Shown: positions 26,373-35,051 of the stretch, piece after piece
Position numbering within the stretch: position 1 is the first letter of the stretch
How the letters are laid out: each line of letters opens with the position of its first letter
Origin: PGYR01 sp048267165
GTDB taxonomy: Bacteria > Bacteroidota > Ignavibacteria > Kapaibacteriales > UBA2268
Length of the DNA: 64,000 bases
Assembly (NCBI GenBank): GCA_048267165.1
Contig: JBLWYD010000005.1
Coordinates: 57,260 to 121,259 of the forward strand
Reading direction: 5' to 3'
The notes under the pieces: generated by a model
Database searches by the model: none
What the model was told of the DNA's origin: nothing
Seen by the model: the letters and a program-made list of their open reading frames with translations, nothing else
Translations under genes and position numbers: made by a program

Positions 26373-27599
26373 TTATTCGTAGCTTCTATTGAAAGGTTGG
26401 AACCAAGTATCACCAATACTTATATTGATGGATAATCTACCAAAGCTCTCTTTTATAAGTCCGCTATCAGTTGTTCCTCTCTGTCCTAGTGAGATTGCAG
26501 CATCTAGCTCTGCAGTTCCCTTGATAGGAATAGTGAAACCAAATGACCCCGAGAACTCATCAATAGCTAGTCCATTTACTTGGAAGTAGTGGTTCTTGAA
26601 GTTAGCACCTAAGCTATATCCCCAAGTGTCTAGTCCCCTAGCGTTAGGGCTATTATTACCAATTCTTTGTATTCCAAGTGAATAAGAGTTGTAAGTGGAA
26701 TACTGAATATTGTTATAAGTGTTGTAGTTAAATGAGCTAAAATCTGATGTTTTAAAATCAAGACCAAATATAAATTTGCCAGTTAAGTACGAAACACCCA
26801 ATCCCAAATTACTAGGTAAATCATAACTTGCATTTGTACTGAAAGTAGTGTCATCAACTAAACCAGAACCATAAGTTAATTCGTTTTCTACTGATAGAGA
26901 AGAACTAGGTTCAAAGTAAGCACCAAATCTTAGATTGCTAATTGGCTCTAACATAAGGCCAAATCTTAGTCCAGTTCCACCCAAAGCGTCTTTAGACTCT
27001 GTAAAAGTAGTGAATGCGTTAGCCTCGTAGAAGACAGATTGAGCAGTGTTTTGTATCAATCCAGTATTACCGAATACTTGTGCACCAATTGCAAGCATCT
27101 CTATGGGCTTTATTGAAAATCCAAAATATACTCTAGTTATACCACCAGTTGCTTGATAAGTTGTCACACCCGAAAGAGATTCACCATTAGAACTTACTGA
27201 TACTGGTGTAGATATTAAGCTATTCACATTTGTATAGCTATAAAAACCCATAGAAACAGAAGCTCCCATAGCTGTGTCTAGATTGAACAACGTAAGTAAT
27301 CCATCTAGTCCACCATTATTCTGATATAAGTTTTGATTTTCATTTGAGACTAAACTCTGGTTGAACTTGTATCCGAGTTGAATACGCGTATCAGTATTTT
27401 CTGACCACATAGCTGGGTTAGATAGATTGATACCCGTAGCGTGTGGGAATGCTACTGAAGTACCGCTTAAGGCATCGTATTTGGCGCCATTAACGTGGTT
27501 AAGCTCACCTATTCCAAATATAGAATAGTTGGAGCCACCTTGTGAAAACAAAGGCGATATACTAAGTGTTAAAACTATAAAAATGATTATCTTTTTCAT
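26373..27599 (-). CDS. Outer-membrane beta-barrel protein, FadL/OmpP1-like
   Basis: 408 residues with a signal peptide (ending SPLFSQ-GG) and then SNYSIFGIGELN, AKYDALSGTSVAF and INLSNPAMW, the usual opening of Bacteroidota FadL-like channel proteins. The remainder is alternating beta strands with aromatic-glycine ends (LRFGAYFEPSSSL, LGLGVSYLTGKF, FGLDFKTSDF). It probably lets small hydrophobic compounds pass the outer membrane; the substrate is unknown. The start overlaps the stop of the upstream lipoprotein gene by 4 bp (ATGA), so they are co-translated. Confidence 0.72.
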   Translation of the reverse strand: MKKIIIFIVLTLSISPLFSQGGSNYSIFGIGELNHVNGAKYDALSGTSVAFPHATGINLSNPAMWSENTDTRIQLGYKFNQSLVSNENQNLYQNNGGLDGLLTLFNLDTAMGASVSMGFYSYTNVNSLISTPVSVSSNGESLSGVTTYQATGGITRVYFGFSIKPIEMLAIGAQVFGNTGLIQNTAQSVFYEANAFTTFTESKDALGGTGLRFGLMLEPISNLRFGAYFEPSSSLSVENELTYGSGLVDDTTFSTNASYDLPSNLGLGVSYLTGKFIFGLDFKTSDFSSFNYNTYNNIQYSTYNSYSLGIQRIGNNSPNARGLDTWGYSLGANFKNHYFQVNGLAIDEFSGSFGFTIPIKGTAELDAAISLGQRGTTDSGLIKESFGRLSINISIGDTWFQPFNRSYE

Positions 27600-28843
27600 C
27601 TAAAATCTGGTCTTTTAGCGTAAAATATTGTTAGTTCAGGACGTAATGTACTATCGGCTTCATCTGGTCCGTATAAGTAGTATTTGTCCAATCTCTTATA
27701 ACTATCGTTAGGGCTACCATTAGGAGAATAATTGAGAAGTAGTGAACCGGGTTCACCTGTTTTCACCCAATCTTCTACTGCTGATGTAATACTTGAGAAT
27801 CTATAATAATTAGTACCAGCTCCCCTTATTCCCAGATATATATTCTTATTATCCAAGAAAAACCCTGAGTCAAAGTCTAAATCTTTCTGAGCTAGTAGGA
27901 AACTATCTTTGCCCTTAGAGCCATACATAGAACGACTATCATCAACATATACTTTCAGAACAGCTTTCACTACTGATGAGTATTGAGGCAAGGCCGAAAT
28001 ATCAAAATTCAGTAATGAGCGGAAGCTAAGTCCAGATTGTACTGTTAGAGATTTCGCATCAGGGTTAGGCCCATCTGCGTAGAAAGCTGCTATATTAGAA
28101 CGCAAGTTCATAGTGTCATTTGTAGTACTATCTTTCATTTTATATACTATCTGTATAAACGGATTAGGAGCAGTTTCGCCACTATTACCTATCTTATCAG
28201 ATAGAAATCCATTTATTACTTTCGAATTTGCAGTAGGCTTTAGTCCGATTGAATAGCTGTATTGTCTGCGAATATCATTAGTGTCTAATGTGTTCGAAGC
28301 TTCTAGAATTGAGAAAGCCACCCAGTTTTTTATTAGCTGAGTATTTAGTACTATTCTAGTAGTATCATCTAAATCTTTGAAAGCTCTTTCGAATGAGCCC
28401 ATCAATTCGTTTTTGTAAACGGCATCAACTCCATTCGCTTTGAATACAGTTTCGTAAGTAGATGAAGGCAATATCGGTTGTTGAACTTCGTAGATTTCGA
28501 ATGATTGTAAATCATTAGTATCGCCCAATGCATAGTCGCTATTAATCAGATTCAAAGTAGCGGAGATAATCTCAGCATCAGCCAGATTAAGCACCTCACC
28601 ATATCTGATAATAGGATATGAAGAGTATTCACCCATCTTACCAACTTGGATTATACCTTGGTTAAATGGATTTAGATAGTACTTCTGCGAAGCACCATCA
28701 GTTATTAGGTTATTTTCTCTATTCGATATAGCAGTGAATGTAACGCTGTCTATCTTATAACCTAACTCAGTCGGTTGTTCATTGCAACCTATAAAGTAAA
28801 ATGAAAGTACTACGAATAGTACTTTTAATAATATTTTAGTCAT
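27596..28843 (-). CDS. Lipoprotein with DNRLRE-like beta domains
   Basis: 415 residues. Lipobox YFIGC marks a lipoprotein, followed by NEQPTELGYKID, similar to the start of DUF4270-type Bacteroidota lipoproteins. Two halves each carry a beta-sandwich pattern. The second (FRSLLNFDISALPQYSSVVKA ... AVEDWVKTGEPGSLLL ... RPELTIFYA) fits the DNRLRE/CBM96-like cell-surface module. The role is unknown. It lies 2 bp after the GT5 gene and overlaps the barrel gene, so these three form one operon. Confidence 0.65.
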   Translation of the reverse strand: MTKILLKVLFVVLSFYFIGCNEQPTELGYKIDSVTFTAISNRENNLITDGASQKYYLNPFNQGIIQVGKMGEYSSYPIIRYGEVLNLADAEIISATLNLINSDYALGDTNDLQSFEIYEVQQPILPSSTYETVFKANGVDAVYKNELMGSFERAFKDLDDTTRIVLNTQLIKNWVAFSILEASNTLDTNDIRRQYSYSIGLKPTANSKVINGFLSDKIGNSGETAPNPFIQIVYKMKDSTTNDTMNLRSNIAAFYADGPNPDAKSLTVQSGLSFRSLLNFDISALPQYSSVVKAVLKVYVDDSRSMYGSKGKDSFLLAQKDLDFDSGFFLDNKNIYLGIRGAGTNYYRFSSITSAVEDWVKTGEPGSLLLNYSPNGSPNDSYKRLDKYYLYGPDEADSTLRPELTIFYAKRPDFR

Positions 28844-28845
28844 TC

Positions 28846-30321
28846 TTAATCTTTAAAAAGCTTTTTGTATAAACTATCATATTCTTTAGCTTTTTCCTTC
28901 CAGCTAAAGTCTTCTAACATACTGTTTCTAGCCAAAGTAATCCAATCATCTTTGTCACTGAATAATTCCAACGCTTTCTGAACTGCTACCATCATCGATT
29001 CGGTAGTATATTCATCAAATAAAATCGAATTTCCTTCGAACTCTTCATCGTTGAACGGTTCAGCTATTTCTTTGATTACACCAGCATTATGTACAATTGG
29101 CACAGAGCCGTACAAACACGCCTGCATAAACTTAGCAGCAGTAGCTGGTTTTTCGGCAGTAATTAGGTACATATCGCTACCTGCTTCTACTTCCGAGTTT
29201 AACGCTTCAGAGAAACCTAACTTAAATTTGAATTTAGATGGATGCTTTTTCTCAATTGCATCTAATACTTTTTTCAAATCTTTATCACCAGGACCTAAAA
29301 GTACAACTTGTAGATTTTCTTTAAATAGAGTATCGGCTGAATCAATAAAAAGTTTCAAATCTTGCTTATTATCTATTTTTACATTGATTGCTATAAGTGG
29401 AGTTTTAGGGTGAAATTCCAATCCAAATTTGTTGACCAAATCAACTTTATTGTGGTATTTGAAATCTACAAACTCTTCATCGTACTTAGCAACTAATGTG
29501 TCATCTTGTGATGGGTTCCACGTCCAAGTATCGATTTTACTATCAATAGCAGCGAATTTTTTCTTTACATCTTTCAATTTTTTGAATAAGCCATTAGACA
29601 GAGCGTCGTCTTTTAGGACGTCTTCCGCGTAACTAGTGCTTATTGCAGTTACTCTATCAGCATGAATTAACCCACCTTTCAGTAGATTCAATTCCTTGTT
29701 GTGAGTAAAATCATCTTTCATCTTATCGGGTAAACCAAGCAAGCTAAACTTAGCTATCTTATCTACACCCTGATCTGCGAAATCATTTGAAGTGAATACG
29801 AATTTTGTTTTCTTGAATTCAGCTGGGTATAGAGTCCTAGCATAAGCCGGAATCAAAGCCGTTTGCCAGCCAAGACAGTGAATAACTTGAGGAAACCAGT
29901 TAAGCAATACGCAAGTATCGATAACAGTTTTACTGAAGAATATAAATCTTTCTAAACTGTCTGGATGCTCTTCCCACGTTTTTTGGTCGTGGTAAGCCCC
30001 TTTGAATGAATCAAAATAATTATGATTCGTCGTTATATAAGCTTGTACTTTGTTACGAGAGTTACTGATAGAGGAAGATTTGATGGAGCCAACTATTTGT
30101 TCGCCACCCATATCAAATGTCAACTCTTTCAGTCTGTTGATATCGTGTATTCTATTTCTTCTTTCCGAGACGTTCCCAAATTTGGGCATCATAATTCTTG
30201 CATCATGTCCTAACTCACGTAGAGCTAGTGTGAATGAATAAGAAAAGTCCGCGTTAGTAGTTTCGTTTGAGAAAGGGAAAACTTCTGGGGTAACAAACAA
30301 AACGCTTAATTCTTTTGCCAT
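28846..30321 (-). CDS. Glycogen/starch synthase-like GT5 glycosyltransferase, divergent
   Basis: 491 residues. The N-terminal Rossmann half (SVLFVTPEVFPFSN, FTLALRELGHDARIMMPKFG, CLGWQTALIPAYARTLYP, KFVFTSNDFADQG, ADRVTAISTSYAEDV) is the GT5 catalytic domain. The C-terminal half (PLIAINVKIDNKQDL, LQVVLLGPGDKDL, PATAAKFMQACLYGSVPIV, FSWKEKAKEYDSLYKKLF) is the GT1-like domain. The family adds glucose from ADP- or UDP-glucose to glycogen. The KxGGL nucleotide-sugar motif expected after the first strand is absent; PFSNETTNADFSYS stands there instead. So catalytic activity is uncertain. First gene of a three-gene operon. Confidence 0.75.
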   Translation of the reverse strand: MAKELSVLFVTPEVFPFSNETTNADFSYSFTLALRELGHDARIMMPKFGNVSERRNRIHDINRLKELTFDMGGEQIVGSIKSSSISNSRNKVQAYITTNHNYFDSFKGAYHDQKTWEEHPDSLERFIFFSKTVIDTCVLLNWFPQVIHCLGWQTALIPAYARTLYPAEFKKTKFVFTSNDFADQGVDKIAKFSLLGLPDKMKDDFTHNKELNLLKGGLIHADRVTAISTSYAEDVLKDDALSNGLFKKLKDVKKKFAAIDSKIDTWTWNPSQDDTLVAKYDEEFVDFKYHNKVDLVNKFGLEFHPKTPLIAINVKIDNKQDLKLFIDSADTLFKENLQVVLLGPGDKDLKKVLDAIEKKHPSKFKFKLGFSEALNSEVEAGSDMYLITAEKPATAAKFMQACLYGSVPIVHNAGVIKEIAEPFNDEEFEGNSILFDEYTTESMMVAVQKALELFSDKDDWITLARNSMLEDFSWKEKAKEYDSLYKKLFKD

Positions 30322-30472
30322 AACTTTCTGATTTAATTAAATGTACGTAAGTTGCAAAAATACGGAAAATTTTATCAATTTAGAAGTCTTATATTCGTAA
30401 ATGGCATAATACTTAACTAATTGATTGTTTTTCCGTATAAATAAGCATTCTAAAACACATAATAATTGAACT

Positions 30473-31585
30473 ATGAAATTAAAATATTCTCTATTGATTG
30501 CACTTGCTATCCTGTTTACTTACGACACTTTCGCACAAGTTCCGCTTGTAGCCTACAAACAAGGCGAGGAATGGACATTTATAGATTCCGAGGGGAAACA
30601 GATGTTCCGTGCTGGTGGTATCACCGAGGTTGGTGGTTATTCCGAAGGTCTAATAGGTGCACAAGTCGTATTGGATAGAAAATTGACATGGGTATATTTT
30701 GATAAAACTGGAAAAATCAAGATAAAGACTAATGCCGAACAAGGAGTTCCATTCAATGAAGGGAAAGCCGTAATATTCAATCCCGTTAACCCTAAAGAAG
30801 AAATGTATGATTTTGGATTTATAGACACTAATGGTAAAGTATTCAAAGAGATTCAGTACCGTGATGCACTTAGCTTTGGTGAAGGATTAGCTTACGTAAT
30901 GAAAGATGGTGAAAGAGGGTACATAGATCACTCTGGTAAGATGGTAATTAAATTGGAAGAAAATATAGTCGGCTATGCTTTCAGTGAAGGAATGGCAGCG
31001 GTTTCAAATGATAGATACAAAGTTGGCTTCATAGATAAACAAGGTAATCTGAAAATAGACTTTGTAGGAGATATACCTTCAAACTTCAACAACGGATTAG
31101 CTAGAGTTGCTGATACTGCCACTGGAAAAATAGGTTTCATCAACAAATATGGGGTAGTAGCTATCCAGAAAATCTACGATGAAGCTTATAATATGAACGA
31201 CAACCGAACTATGGCGGGGTATTATGATGGTAACTACGTTATGAAATGGGCTATGCTCGACGGGAACGGACTAAAGATTACAGATTTCAGATTTGACCAT
31301 GCTAAGAGCTTCAAGAATGGAGCAGCTGTTGTTATGTTCGATAGCCGATGGGGTTATATTGACTCCACGGGACAATTCCTATTCAGCAAGAACTTCGATT
31401 ATGCAGAGGGCTTTGGCAAAAATGGCTTAGCTTGGGCGGTAGATGGAGAGCAAGTCGGGTTCATAGACAAATCGGGGTCTATGGTAGTTCCACTTCCGAA
31501 AGCTGACTATTACTATGACCTACGCTTTAATTATGAGCTGAAAACTTCAACAAAAGTTGACGATAAGTATATCCCGAGGGACTAA
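30473..31585 (+). CDS. Exported WG-repeat protein
   Basis: 370 residues with a signal peptide (ending DTFA-QV) and about seven WG-type repeats of 40-55 residues, e.g. EWTFIDSEGKQMF, DFGFIDTNGKVFKEI, RGYIDHSGKMVI, VGFIDKQGNLKI, RWGYIDSTGQFLF, VGFIDKSGSMVV. WG repeats form a beta-propeller-like or elongated beta structure with unknown binding partners. Divergent from the GT5 operon, with 151 bp between the two starts. No T9SS domain. The C-terminus is short and charged. Confidence 0.85.
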   Translation: MKLKYSLLIALAILFTYDTFAQVPLVAYKQGEEWTFIDSEGKQMFRAGGITEVGGYSEGLIGAQVVLDRKLTWVYFDKTGKIKIKTNAEQGVPFNEGKAVIFNPVNPKEEMYDFGFIDTNGKVFKEIQYRDALSFGEGLAYVMKDGERGYIDHSGKMVIKLEENIVGYAFSEGMAAVSNDRYKVGFIDKQGNLKIDFVGDIPSNFNNGLARVADTATGKIGFINKYGVVAIQKIYDEAYNMNDNRTMAGYYDGNYVMKWAMLDGNGLKITDFRFDHAKSFKNGAAVVMFDSRWGYIDSTGQFLFSKNFDYAEGFGKNGLAWAVDGEQVGFIDKSGSMVVPLPKADYYYDLRFNYELKTSTKVDDKYIPRD

Positions 31586-31670
31586 ATTAGTTCCTTATTC
31601 TAAAAAACTTTGTCTTTTTTGAGACGTTTTTGCTGTTCATGTGTCTATATAAATGTAAAGGAGACACAAA

Positions 31671-32852
31671 ATGAAAAACATATTATTATTCATAGCTTTA
31701 GCACTAATAATTGGTGGCACTCTCCACTCCGAGTCATACCACTTTGTGGCTAATGACCCCTATTACAAGCAACCGGTGAAGATTGACAGCATAAATGTGT
31801 ACTACATGAACACTGGAAAAGATACAACTTTTGTATCTAGCTCGGTTCATCTGGATGCAGTTACAACAGTAGAACTTAATAATGACTATAGTGATATTCG
31901 GCTGTTCCCCAACCCTACTAATGATATTCTAAACATAGAATTTGTATCAAACAATATAGCAAGCACACCTATCACAATAGTCGATTTGGAAGGAAGAAAG
32001 CTCTACGCTCAGAATGAATATTTAGGAATAGGAAAGCAAAACCTTAGTCTAAATATAGCTGGTCTAGACCAAGGGATTTACTTCGTTCTTATTGGTCAAT
32101 CTACTCATAAATTTGCTAAGATGGGCAGCAGTAATGGTGCTGATATATTGTTGTCTCAGTCTTCATTACCTACATTAATAAAAGAGAATAGCACCCAATC
32201 ACAGTATGACTATAAGTTTACTATCTATTCGCAGGGGTTCGTTCCAAAATATTATTACTCAAAACAGGCGGAAAGAGAAACGATAATAGTTGAATTGTCC
32301 TCATTACCAACTGGGTTCAATGGAAAACATATACGAGTGGAGTTGTATATTAGTGGTTTACAATTGAATTACCTTAACGTTCAACATAATTGGCATAATA
32401 TAACAGATACGGTTTATAAGGAATATAACAATGTTTACCTTGACACTTTAGTTATTAGAAATAATAAAGTCAATTTATTAAAAAATTATGAATTGAGAAA
32501 TAAAAGATGGGCTGATGAATCTTATGATTTACATAAAATAAGATTCGAATTTGATACTATTAATAAAACTATTTCAAAATTAGAGTTTAATTATGAATTT
32601 GAATTTTGGGATGAAAGTGGTGATGAATTCAGAGTTAATAAAATAGATTCACGTATAAAAATAGATAAAAAGATGAGTTATAATTTAGCTAATGGGCTAA
32701 GTTTATTTGTTTTCTTAGATGAAGTTAATCCTGAATACTATTATAAAGAATCAAAATACAGAAGTTATTCATGTCCTGGACACACCGAATATTGGGATAT
32801 AATGTCATTCAACCCCTCCAAATCCTACATCAAAATTGAGATTATAGATTAA
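31671..32852 (+). CDS. Exported protein with T9SS-type sorting-like domain in mid-chain, copy 1
   Basis: 393 residues. Signal peptide (MKNILLFIALALIIGGTLHS), a short domain (about 20-70, YHFVANDPYYKQPVKIDSIN), then residues 75-150 with the full Por-secretion-tail pattern (IRLFPNPTNDILNIEF ... IVDLEGRK ... LNIAGLDQGIYFVLI). This is followed by about 240 residues of a second domain (YDYKFTIYSQGFVPKYYYSK, FNGKHIRVELY, ending NPSKSYIKIEIID). A T9SS sorting domain is normally the extreme C-terminus, so its central place is unusual. The next gene is a paralogue with the same order; stop and start share one base (TAATG). RBS AAAGGAGA is clear. Confidence 0.75.
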   Translation: MKNILLFIALALIIGGTLHSESYHFVANDPYYKQPVKIDSINVYYMNTGKDTTFVSSSVHLDAVTTVELNNDYSDIRLFPNPTNDILNIEFVSNNIASTPITIVDLEGRKLYAQNEYLGIGKQNLSLNIAGLDQGIYFVLIGQSTHKFAKMGSSNGADILLSQSSLPTLIKENSTQSQYDYKFTIYSQGFVPKYYYSKQAERETIIVELSSLPTGFNGKHIRVELYISGLQLNYLNVQHNWHNITDTVYKEYNNVYLDTLVIRNNKVNLLKNYELRNKRWADESYDLHKIRFEFDTINKTISKLEFNYEFEFWDESGDEFRVNKIDSRIKIDKKMSYNLANGLSLFVFLDEVNPEYYYKESKYRSYSCPGHTEYWDIMSFNPSKSYIKIEIID

Positions 32853-32855
32853 TGA
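32811..32855 (+). repeat. 45-bp direct repeat, copy 1 (end of paralogue 1)
   Basis: Matches 33995-34039 with three mismatches in 45. It covers the codons of NPSKSYIKIEIID, the stop, and the overlapping start codon of the next gene. Confidence 0.9.
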
Positions 32856-34036
32856 GAAAGCTAATATTTACAATTGCATTATTACTCACTACATCGCCAC
32901 TGTGGTCACATTCTATCAAGTTTGTAGCTATGGATAAGTACTATGACAAAGTAGTACCTATTGACAGTATATTAGTCTATGATATGAACTCTGGTGAGGA
33001 GAAGCTATACCTCACGGATTCGATTTACTTCGAGACTATTAGCTCAGTTGCAGAAGTCTCAAAAGCAAATAATCTGCAGCTCTTCCCTAATCCCGTAGAA
33101 GATATATTGAATATAAATCTAAACGATAATAATAACTCAGATTTAATATTATCAGATTTAAGTGGTAGAGTTCACTTTACTTCTACTCTACTAGTCTCGG
33201 GTCAAATATCACTAAATGTAGCTGGTTTAACCCAAGGTGTATATGCCGTAAGAATTGGCAACCAATCACATACATTCATAAAAAATACAACGAGTAATGG
33301 ACAGGAAGTCAGCTTACTTTCGACTTCCCATACCTCTAGCTCACTAGTAAAAGAAAGTGAGATACAATCGCAATATGACTACCGATTTACTATCTATTCT
33401 GAGGGCTTTAAGCCAAAGACTTATTACTCAAAATCACTTTATAAAGATACAATTGTCGAGTTAGATATGTCAACTTTGACTGGTGCATTCGATGGAAAGC
33501 ATATTAGGGTGGAGCTGTTCTTTGATTCTATTAAACATATTCACTATGATAATGAATGTAATGAATATATCCGATATAACACGAATTATCAAAACTTGAA
33601 AATAGTCTTTATTGATACATTAATTTTGAGAGGTGATTCTGTTAGAATACTAAAACAATGGGAGTCAGATTTGTATAAAGATCAATATGAATATAATTTT
33701 TCAAAAAGTATTTCATTTAAAATTGATAGTGAAAATAATTCGATTGTGAATTTTAAAATGAGTCAAAACAAAGATACTAGCTATCATGATGGGGAGAAGT
33801 ACTATAGGAATAAGTTCCGTTTCAATTTTAATGTACTAAATAATATCAAAGTAAATTTAGCTATGTCTGATTTATACGCTAAATTTTATTTAGATGAATT
33901 ACAATCTGAATTTAAAAAGGAAGACAAAACATACTACACCAAAAAGTATTATGCTTGTCAGGGGCATTGGATAGAAGACTATTATTCAAATTACAACCCC
34001 TCCAAATCCTACATAAAAATAGAGATTATAGACTAA
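32852..34036 (+). CDS. Exported protein with T9SS-type sorting-like domain in mid-chain, copy 2
   Basis: 394 residues, paralogue of the preceding gene in every segment: signal peptide (ending LWSH-SI), FVAMDKYYDKVVPIDSILVY, a Por-secretion-tail-like domain at 74-144 (LQLFPNPVEDILNINL ... LSDLSGRV ... VAGLTQGVYAVRIG), then the shared C-terminal domain (YDYRFTIYSEGFKPKTYYSK, FDGKHIRVELF, NPSKSYIKIEIID). Start ATG overlaps the previous stop by one base and there is no separate promoter space, so translation is coupled. The middle and C-terminal parts have diverged more than the ends. Function unknown. Confidence 0.75.
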   Translation: MRKLIFTIALLLTTSPLWSHSIKFVAMDKYYDKVVPIDSILVYDMNSGEEKLYLTDSIYFETISSVAEVSKANNLQLFPNPVEDILNINLNDNNNSDLILSDLSGRVHFTSTLLVSGQISLNVAGLTQGVYAVRIGNQSHTFIKNTTSNGQEVSLLSTSHTSSSLVKESEIQSQYDYRFTIYSEGFKPKTYYSKSLYKDTIVELDMSTLTGAFDGKHIRVELFFDSIKHIHYDNECNEYIRYNTNYQNLKIVFIDTLILRGDSVRILKQWESDLYKDQYEYNFSKSISFKIDSENNSIVNFKMSQNKDTSYHDGEKYYRNKFRFNFNVLNNIKVNLAMSDLYAKFYLDELQSEFKKEDKTYYTKKYYACQGHWIEDYYSNYNPSKSYIKIEIID

Positions 34037-34039
34037 TGA
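33995..34039 (+). repeat. 45-bp direct repeat, copy 2 (end of paralogue 2)
   Basis: Second copy of the element at 32811-32855, again running through a stop codon into an ATG that starts the stub at 34036. Confidence 0.9.
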
Positions 34040-34098
34040 AAAATATAGTAATTATACTTACAACAAAATTGTTTAATTTGCGTTTGTATAACTTGTAG
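34036..34098 (+). pseudogene. Stub of a probable third tandem paralogue
   Basis: The ATG overlaps the stop of copy 2 exactly as copy 2 overlaps copy 1. It encodes MKNIVIILTTKLFNLRLYNL and stops at TAG. The first residues resemble the signal peptides of copies 1 and 2 (MKNILLFIAL, MRKLIFTIAL). The rest is missing and a toxin-antitoxin pair begins 18 bp later. Best explained as a leftover after loss of a third copy; a chance mini-ORF is the alternative. Confidence 0.5.
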
Positions 34099-34115
34099 TA
34101 TATGGAGTTCAGACA

Positions 34116-34298
34116 ATGATCACAAAAGATAATTTATTAAATCAGCTAGATTTACTCCCCGATTTATTTTCAATTGATGAGTTGATTGAAAGGTTAGTTC
34201 TAATCGAAAAGATTGAAAAAGGACTTAAACAATCCGAAGATGATGATGTTATTAGTGAAGATGAATTAAACGCTGAGTTAGAGACATGGTTCAAGTAA
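34116..34298 (+). CDS. Antitoxin of a ParE/RelE-type toxin-antitoxin pair
   Basis: 60 residues, acidic, with no hydrophobic segment; it ends VISEDELNAELETWFK, with helical content typical of short antitoxins whose C-terminus wraps the toxin. The start ATG is 7 nt after GGAGTTC. Its last 13 bp overlap the toxin gene downstream, the usual antitoxin-first order. The family cannot be named from sequence alone; the call rests mostly on its partner. The pair is probably autoregulated through antitoxin binding upstream. Confidence 0.75.
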   Translation: MITKDNLLNQLDLLPDLFSIDELIERLVLIEKIEKGLKQSEDDDVISEDELNAELETWFK

Positions 34299-34585
34299 AA
34301 TGGACCATTCAAGCAAAGTCAGACTTAAGGAGTATTTTTGATTATATTTCGATTGACTCAGCAAAATATGCACAACGACAGATTCAAGGAATAATAAGAA
34401 GCACCACTTCTATTAGAGATAATTCTAAAATTGGTAGAATTGTACCAGAGTTAAAGAATCCAAAAGTTCGAGAAGTTATCGTCAGTAAATATAGAATTAT
34501 TTACCATTTAAAAAATGAACATAGAATTGATATACTTACAGTACACCACAGCTCCAAAGACTTTCCAGATCTTTTAATTGCATAA
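34286..34585 (+). CDS. ParE/RelE-family toxin
   Basis: 99 residues with the RelE/ParE fold pattern: VKWTIQAKSDLRSIFDYIS (strand and first helices, AxxDLxxIxxYI), a middle helix, then GRIVPELKNPKVREVIVSKYRIIYHLK and the closing IDILTVHHSSKDF. The REVIVSKYRIIYHL stretch is typical of ParE-branch toxins, which poison DNA gyrase, while RelE-branch members cut mRNA on ribosomes; the ParE branch fits better. It overlaps the antitoxin gene by 13 bp. Its end faces the RES toxin gene with a 10-bp gap. Confidence 0.88.
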   Translation: MVQVKWTIQAKSDLRSIFDYISIDSAKYAQRQIQGIIRSTTSIRDNSKIGRIVPELKNPKVREVIVSKYRIIYHLKNEHRIDILTVHHSSKDFPDLLIA

Positions 34586-34595
34586 CTAACCCACA

Positions 34596-35051
34596 CTACC
34601 TATACAGTCTTTCATCTATGTGAAAATCATCAATGGAAATGATTTCGATTTCTTTCTTCGTTACTTTTTTTGGGTTGACTATTAGGTTATGCTCCGCAGG
34701 TACTATGGCTGATGGTATTAGGAATGCCTTATGTTTGGAAGTGCTTATTAACTCATTACCGAAAATCTGGGTAGTCCGCAGATGAGGGAATTTCTGCCAA
34801 TCAGTTGGTAATTTATTCTCTTCTACATTGCCTATTATACTATCTTTTATCTTAATTGTTATTAGCTTCAGACCGTTTGGTACATCGATTACTGAAAGAC
34901 GAACGGCTATCTCCAGAACACAAAGCGATTGCGACACACAAGTATAGAGCAAGGGCGTACCTTTGCTATTCCACCTACCTCCGCTCAGCTCGGCACCGTA
35001 GCCAGAAAGCTCATCGGCAAACTCAGCTTTGCTCAATCGGTAGCATATCAC
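34596..35051 (-). CDS. RES-domain toxin (NAD+-degrading family)
   Basis: 151 residues of the RES domain, whose proven members degrade NAD+ (phosphorolysis or hydrolysis) and stop growth. Features seen: YRLSKAEFADELSGYGAELSGGRWNS (with conserved Arg and the GGRWN turn), LLYTCVSQSLCVLEIAVRL (Tyr, Ser and Glu of the active site), LPTDWQKFP, and LIPSAIVPAEHNLIVNP near the end. The start is GTG at 35051, overlapping the antitoxin TGA as GTGA. Module is the Xre-RES type with antitoxin first. Confidence 0.9.
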   Translation of the reverse strand: MICYRLSKAEFADELSGYGAELSGGRWNSKGTPLLYTCVSQSLCVLEIAVRLSVIDVPNGLKLITIKIKDSIIGNVEENKLPTDWQKFPHLRTTQIFGNELISTSKHKAFLIPSAIVPAEHNLIVNPKKVTKKEIEIISIDDFHIDERLYR

